The notes under the pieces were generated by a model, which saw only the letters and a program-made list of their open reading frames with translations, had not been told where the DNA came from and made no database searches. DNA of 28,596 nucleotides. It comes from Chloroflexota bacterium (lineage in GTDB: Bacteria; Chloroflexota; Anaerolineae; Aggregatilineales; Phototrophicaceae). Both the position numbers and the translations under genes were made by a program. Shown here piece by piece: positions 25,652 to 28,596 of this stretch. The stretch lies in contig JAPOYU010000069.1 of assembly GCA_026706395.1 (NCBI GenBank), forward strand, positions 1 through 28,596. Direction: 5' to 3'. Every line of letters begins with the position of its first letter. The stretch's first letter is position 1.

Positions 25652-26091
25652 GACAGATTGTTCAAAGGACCTACGCCACGACGCCGGCGGTCATCGAACG
25701 GCGCTGGTGGCTGGTTGACGCCAAAGGCATGACCTTGGGCCGCGTCGCCTCGAAAGTGGCGCCGATACTTCGTGGAACGCACAAGCCCTACTTCACGCCA
25801 CATCTCGATACCGGCGACTATGTGATCATCGTTAATGCCGACAAGATTCGCGTAACGGGCAAACGTCTCGATCAGAAGCTGTATTATCGGCACAGCGGCT
25901 ATCCCGGCGGCTTGAAGAGTATGACCCTGCGCGAAATGATGTCGAGATTTCCCAATCGGGCATTGAAGGTCGCCATAAAAGGGATGCTGCCAAAGGGACC
26001 TCTAGGCAGGCGGATATTCAAAAAACTGAAGATCTATGCCGGCGATGAACACCCGCATCAGGCGCAGCAGCCGGAAGTTCTTGTATTGTAA
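25648..26091 (+). CDS. rplM: 50S ribosomal protein L13
   Basis: L13 is one of the first large-subunit proteins to bind 23S rRNA. The 147 residues include [60 protein letters not shown] and [20 protein letters not shown], ending [23 protein letters not shown] is just upstream. It overlaps truA by four bases, and rplM-rpsI is the usual pair. Confidence 0.97.
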   Translation: MRQIVQRTYATTPAVIERRWWLVDAKGMTLGRVASKVAPILRGTHKPYFTPHLDTGDYVIIVNADKIRVTGKRLDQKLYYRHSGYPGGLKSMTLREMMSRFPNRALKVAIKGMLPKGPLGRRIFKKLKIYAGDEHPHQAQQPEVLVL

Positions 26092-26107
26092 CGAATATAG
26101 ATTGATT

Positions 26108-26120
26108 CCGATTCTATCGG
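26108..26120 (+). repeat. Small hairpin between rplM and rpsI
   Basis: CCGAT (26108-26112) and ATCGG (26116-26120) form a perfect 5-pair stem around TCT, 27 bases before rpsI. No T run follows. It may influence mRNA stability; chance cannot be excluded. Confidence 0.25.
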
Positions 26121-26147
26121 GACCAGGACAGGTCGAGGAGCGAATGA

Positions 26148-26543
26148 ATGTCAGCACAGTATTATGAGGGGATTGGTCGCCGCAAGTCCGCATCGGCGCG
26201 TGTCAGGTTGTTCCCAGGCGGCACTGGCAGATTCATCATCAATGGGAAAGAAGGTGAGCAATACCTGCCGCGTTTAGGCGATATGCAGACCTGCCTTGCG
26301 CCCTTGACGCATATCGGGCAGGAACGCAGCTACGATATCTCAGTGCATGTCAACGGCGGCGGTGTCACGGGCCAGCGTGACGCCATATTGCTGGGTATCG
26401 CCCGTGCTCTGGAAAAGATCGATCCCGATCTGCGCAGTACGCTCAAGGGAGAAGGTTTCCTCTCGCGGGACGCGCGCGTAAAGGAACGCAAGAAACCGGG
26501 GCTGAAACGAGCGCGCAAGGCGCCGACATACACCAAACGGTAG
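26148..26543 (+). CDS. rpsI: 30S ribosomal protein S9
   Basis: S9 has a long C-terminal tail that touches the P-site tRNA anticodon loop. 131 residues: YYEGIGRRKSASARVRLFPG, FIINGKEGEQYLPRL, VNGGGVTGQRDAILLGIARAL and DARVKERKKPGLKRARKAPT, ending YTKR. The terminal arginine expected to reach the P site is present. GAGGAG lies upstream. A competing ATG at 26144 is in another frame. A terminator follows. Confidence 0.97.
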   Translation: MSAQYYEGIGRRKSASARVRLFPGGTGRFIINGKEGEQYLPRLGDMQTCLAPLTHIGQERSYDISVHVNGGGVTGQRDAILLGIARALEKIDPDLRSTLKGEGFLSRDARVKERKKPGLKRARKAPTYTKR

Positions 26544-26571
26544 CCCGTGAGTTGCGGTATATATTGAAGAT

Positions 26572-26610
26572 GGTCAGCCCCCCCTCGCGGGTCTGGCCGC
26601 TTTTCTTTCT
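26572..26610 (+). terminator. Rho-independent terminator after rpsI
   Basis: GGTCAG (26572-26577) pairs with CTGGCC (26593-26598; one G-T pair), with an inner CCC-GGG pairing, followed by GC and a T-rich run TTTTCTTTCTT from 26601. It ends the alpha-truA-rplM-rpsI transcript and isolates mazG. Confidence 0.75.
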
Positions 26611-26639
26611 TCCGCAAAACGTATGAGGTGGTTTCTCGC

Positions 26640-26668
26640 TTGACCAATCCCGCGCCGAGCCGCATGAT
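26640..26668 (+). promoter_or_regulatory. Candidate promoter for mazG
   Basis: TTGACC (26640-26645), a 17-base spacer and CATGAT (26663-26668). The -35 box matches at five positions and the -10 box at four, and the spacing is optimal. It lies between the rpsI terminator and mazG and would give a leader of about 125 bases. Confidence 0.45.
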
Positions 26669-26801
26669 TGGATGCGTTCATCCAAAACTGGCGCGGTGGA
26701 AACTGGCAGCGTGGTGATGCCTTGTCGAATGGGCTGCCGCCTTCGCGGAACTAAAGCTGCGCGAGTTCTTTTCCCTTGGCGCCGGGTAGAGTACGGACGA
26801 G

Positions 26802-28256
26802 ATGATTACGATAATTGGTCTGGGACCTGGATCGATAAAGCACCTGACGCTCGGCGCCTGGACCAAACTACAGCAAGCCAATACTTTGTATCTGCGTACA
26901 TCACGCCACCCATGTGTGGCGGAGTTGCCCGCTGGCCTGCGCTGCGTCAGTTTTGATGACGTCTATGAAGCGCACGAGCAATTCGACCAAGTCTACTCTG
27001 AAATTGCCGCCCGCGTGCTGGATCTGGCTCAGCGCGATGCTGAGGTCCTGTATGCCGTGCCGGGCGATCCGCATGTTGGCGAAGCGAGCGTCGCCAAGAT
27101 CATAGAAGCCGCCCGCGCGGCCTCCATTGATGTCGACATCATTCCCGGTCTGAGCTTCATTGAACCTTGCCTGTCCTTGTTGGGTATTGACGCCCTAAAC
27201 GGTCTGCAGATTGTCGATGCCCTAAGTGTTGCCGCCCAGTATCATCCGCCCATAAACCCTTCATTGCCGGCGCTTGTGGGCCAGGTCTACAGTCGCGATG
27301 TCGCCTCCGACCTAAAGCTGACGCTGATGAACCAGTATCCGGACGAGTTCTCGGTAAAACTCGTCCATTCGGCCGGAAATGATGACGAGCATGTTGAAAC
27401 CCTTCCGCTCTTTGAAATCGACCATTCCCGTCGAATCGATATCAAGACGGCGCTATACCTGCCGCCGCTAGGCGAGTTATGCGGCTTTGAGGCGCTGCAG
27501 AATATCATCGCTCACTTGCGCTCCCCGGAAGGCTGTCCTTGGGATCGCGAGCAGACGCACAAGTCGCTGAGGCCCTTTCTGATCGAAGAAGCCTACGAAG
27601 TCCTTGAGTCGCTTGACGCTGGCGATCCAGACGCTCTGTGCAAGGAGTTGGGGGATTTGCTCTTGCAGATACTCTTACACACCCAGATCGCGATCGACGA
27701 AGGCGACTTCAATATGGCGGATGTGCTCCGTCATCTCAATGAGAAGATGATTCACCGTCATCCGCACGTCTGGGGCGATGCGCCTAAGACCGGCGACTTC
27801 GGGCAATTGTCGCAGATTTGGCAAGAGGCCAAGGCGGCGGAGAGGGCAGATACAGACGAAAAGTCCGCGTCGATTCTTGATGGAATCCCTAACGGAGCGC
27901 CGGCGCTCTTTGTAGCCCAGCGCTACTCGGCGCGAGCGGCCAAAGTGGGCTTCGATTGGGCGGACGTTGCCGGCGTCGAAGAGAAATTCAAAGAAGAGCT
28001 GGCGGAGGTGTTTTCGGCGAAGAGTCGGGCGCAGCGGGCAAACGAGATTGGCGATCTGATTTTCGTCCTGGTCAATTGGCTACGTTGGTTGGGCGTCGAC
28101 GACCCGGAGAGCTTGCTGCGCGAAATAAACGCGAAGTTTTACCGCCGCTTCCGCCATGTGGAGACTCGAGCCGTACAAGCTGGGAAACCCCTAAGCGACT
28201 TCACGCTGGACGAACTTGAGCGTTGGTGGGGGGAAGCAAAGCGCTTGGGGCTGTAG
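26802..28256 (+). CDS. mazG: MazG nucleotide pyrophosphohydrolase fused to an N-terminal SAM-methylase-like domain
   Basis: A 484-residue two-part protein like B. subtilis YabN. Residues 1 to about 215 belong to the tetrapyrrole (corrin/porphyrin) methylase fold: ITIIGLGPGSIKHLTLGAW at the start, YAVPGDPHVGE, and IIPGLSFIEPCLSLLG. The MazG part starts near 235. SPEGCPWDREQTHKSL is followed by Glu262, Glu263, Glu266, Glu282 and Asp285, the EExxE...ExxD metal site. A second MazG-type repeat with KVGFDWADV and ANEIGDLIFVLVNWLRWLG completes the fold. MazG hydrolyses NTPs to NMP and PPi, clearing damaged nucleotides or tuning stringent response. The methylase substrate is unknown. ATG 26802 has a weak GGACGAG site. 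Confidence 0.95.
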   Translation: MITIIGLGPGSIKHLTLGAWTKLQQANTLYLRTSRHPCVAELPAGLRCVSFDDVYEAHEQFDQVYSEIAARVLDLAQRDAEVLYAVPGDPHVGEASVAKIIEAARAASIDVDIIPGLSFIEPCLSLLGIDALNGLQIVDALSVAAQYHPPINPSLPALVGQVYSRDVASDLKLTLMNQYPDEFSVKLVHSAGNDDEHVETLPLFEIDHSRRIDIKTALYLPPLGELCGFEALQNIIAHLRSPEGCPWDREQTHKSLRPFLIEEAYEVLESLDAGDPDALCKELGDLLLQILLHTQIAIDEGDFNMADVLRHLNEKMIHRHPHVWGDAPKTGDFGQLSQIWQEAKAAERADTDEKSASILDGIPNGAPALFVAQRYSARAAKVGFDWADVAGVEEKFKEELAEVFSAKSRAQRANEIGDLIFVLVNWLRWLGVDDPESLLREINAKFYRRFRHVETRAVQAGKPLSDFTLDELERWWGEAKRLGL

Positions 28257-28393
28257 CGGATGTTAGGGGTGATTTCGGCCTACCTCCGCCTTCGCCCTCC
28301 GCCTCCAAAAACATAATTCGCATGGGCGAGCCAAGGCTCCCTCGCAACACTCATGTGCATTCACCCAGTTCAGATCGCCACGCGACTGCCGGC

Positions 28394-28483
28394 CTAATGG
28401 GTGTCTACGCGACCTACGCGCCACTGGAGATGAGGAGAAGGAGGCTGGCGCGAGCTAAAAACCAGTATAAAAGTCATGAACAT
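28394..28483 (-). CDS. Possible 29-residue small protein, SOS-box associated
   Basis: On the minus strand AGGAGG (complement of 28493-28498) lies nine bases before ATG at 28483. The 29 codons read MFMTFILVFSSRQ then a proline-rich and basic remainder ending RVDTH, with a TAG stop. The start is short and hydrophobic, the rest polar. The LexA-like palindrome covers the start codon. There is no family match I know, and short frames arise by chance, so this is a candidate only. Confidence 0.2.
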   Translation of the reverse strand: MFMTFILVFSSRQPPSPHLQWRVGRVDTH

Positions 28484-28489
28484 TTGTTC
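28478..28489. promoter_or_regulatory. LexA (Cheo-type SOS box)-like palindrome
   Basis: GAACATTTGTTC fits the GAAC-N4-GTTC core of Gram-positive type LexA sites. It lies in an intergenic region. On the minus strand a TATCAT at 28510-28515 could be a -10 box upstream of it; on the + strand no good promoter is seen. The core is only eight fixed bases, so chance is possible. Confidence 0.4.
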
Positions 28490-28596
28490 TTCCCTCCTGC
28501 GCAAAACGATGATACACTTTCCCTATGGACTTCACTGTCTTATGCGCTCAATCTCGGCTCTCAGCGGATTCCGTCCTCGGATTTCCGCCTTCGCCG

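Larger units (their letters stand above)
28257..28596. other. Right-edge stretch with no convincing gene
   Basis: No homologous gene is visible in these 340 bases. The word CCGCCTTCGCC occurs at 28286-28296 and 28585-28595. A small hairpin with GAGCC-AA-GGCTC lies near 28328. A LexA-like palindrome is at 28478-28489. Open frames starting at 28509 or 28525 run off the + end, but neither has a ribosome site nor recognisable wording. A minus-strand 29-codon frame is described separately. Confidence 0.45.

Noticed and set aside
26672..26956. 94-codon + frame overlapping the start of mazG
   Set aside because: Different frame from the clearly conserved mazG N-terminus and no family resemblance.
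28286..28595. Repeated word CCGCCTTCGCC at both ends of the right-edge stretch
   Set aside because: Only eleven bases in pyrimidine-rich simple sequence; not enough to call a repeat element or insertion.

Overview
The window is the main ribosomal-protein supercluster of a bacterium, read almost entirely on the + strand. Several signs point to the phylum Chloroflexota, though not decisively. Ribosomal protein S12 has an extra segment of about 14 residues, and EF-Tu has the wording [20 protein letters not shown]14 is the short zinc-binding type, and mazG is the methylase fusion form. The phylum call rests on memory of these families and was not checked against a database. The DNA is moderately GC-rich, uses the standard code, and mostly has clear Shine-Dalgarno sites.

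Layout. Positions 278-3237 carry three non-ribosomal genes: a renalase-like FAD amine oxidoreductase, a membrane-anchored alpha/beta hydrolase (stop and start overlap) and an acyl-CoA dehydrogenase. A strong promoter (TTGACA-N17-TAAGAT) and a structured leader at 3285-3500 precede the str genes rpsL, rpsG, fusA and tuf. The S10 block follows (rpsJ, rplC, rplD, rplW, rplB, rpsS, rplV, rpsC, rplP, rpmC, rpsQ), then the spc block (rplN, rplX, rplE, rpsZ-type rpsN, rpsH, rplF, rplR, rpsE, rpmD, rplO, secY). A hairpin terminator separates secY from adk and map. A gene for a secreted S33/TAP-type peptidase-like hydrolase follows map. A second good promoter (TTGACG-N16-TACAAT) then drives the alpha block (rpmJ, rpsM, rpsK, rpoA, rplQ), truA, rplM and rpsI, which ends at a terminator near 26572-26610. 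A mazG gene with an N-terminal SAM-methylase-like domain completes the coding part. The last 340 bases hold no convincing gene but do hold a LexA-type palindrome.

The genes work together in making ribosomes, in translation elongation (EF-G, EF-Tu), in protein export (SecY), in nucleotide balance (Adk, MazG), in N-terminal methionine removal (Map), in tRNA pseudouridylation (TruA) and in transcription (RpoA). The order is classical, with two notable absences. infA is not between map and rpmJ, where the secreted hydrolase gene sits instead. rpsD is not between rpsK and rpoA.

I found no new multi-gene system. The points most worth a second look are the structured leaders before rpsL, rplC and rpmJ, the unusual residues in EF-Tu and adenylate kinase, the infA and rpsD gaps, and the LexA-like palindrome overlapping a possible 29-codon minus-strand ORF at the right edge.
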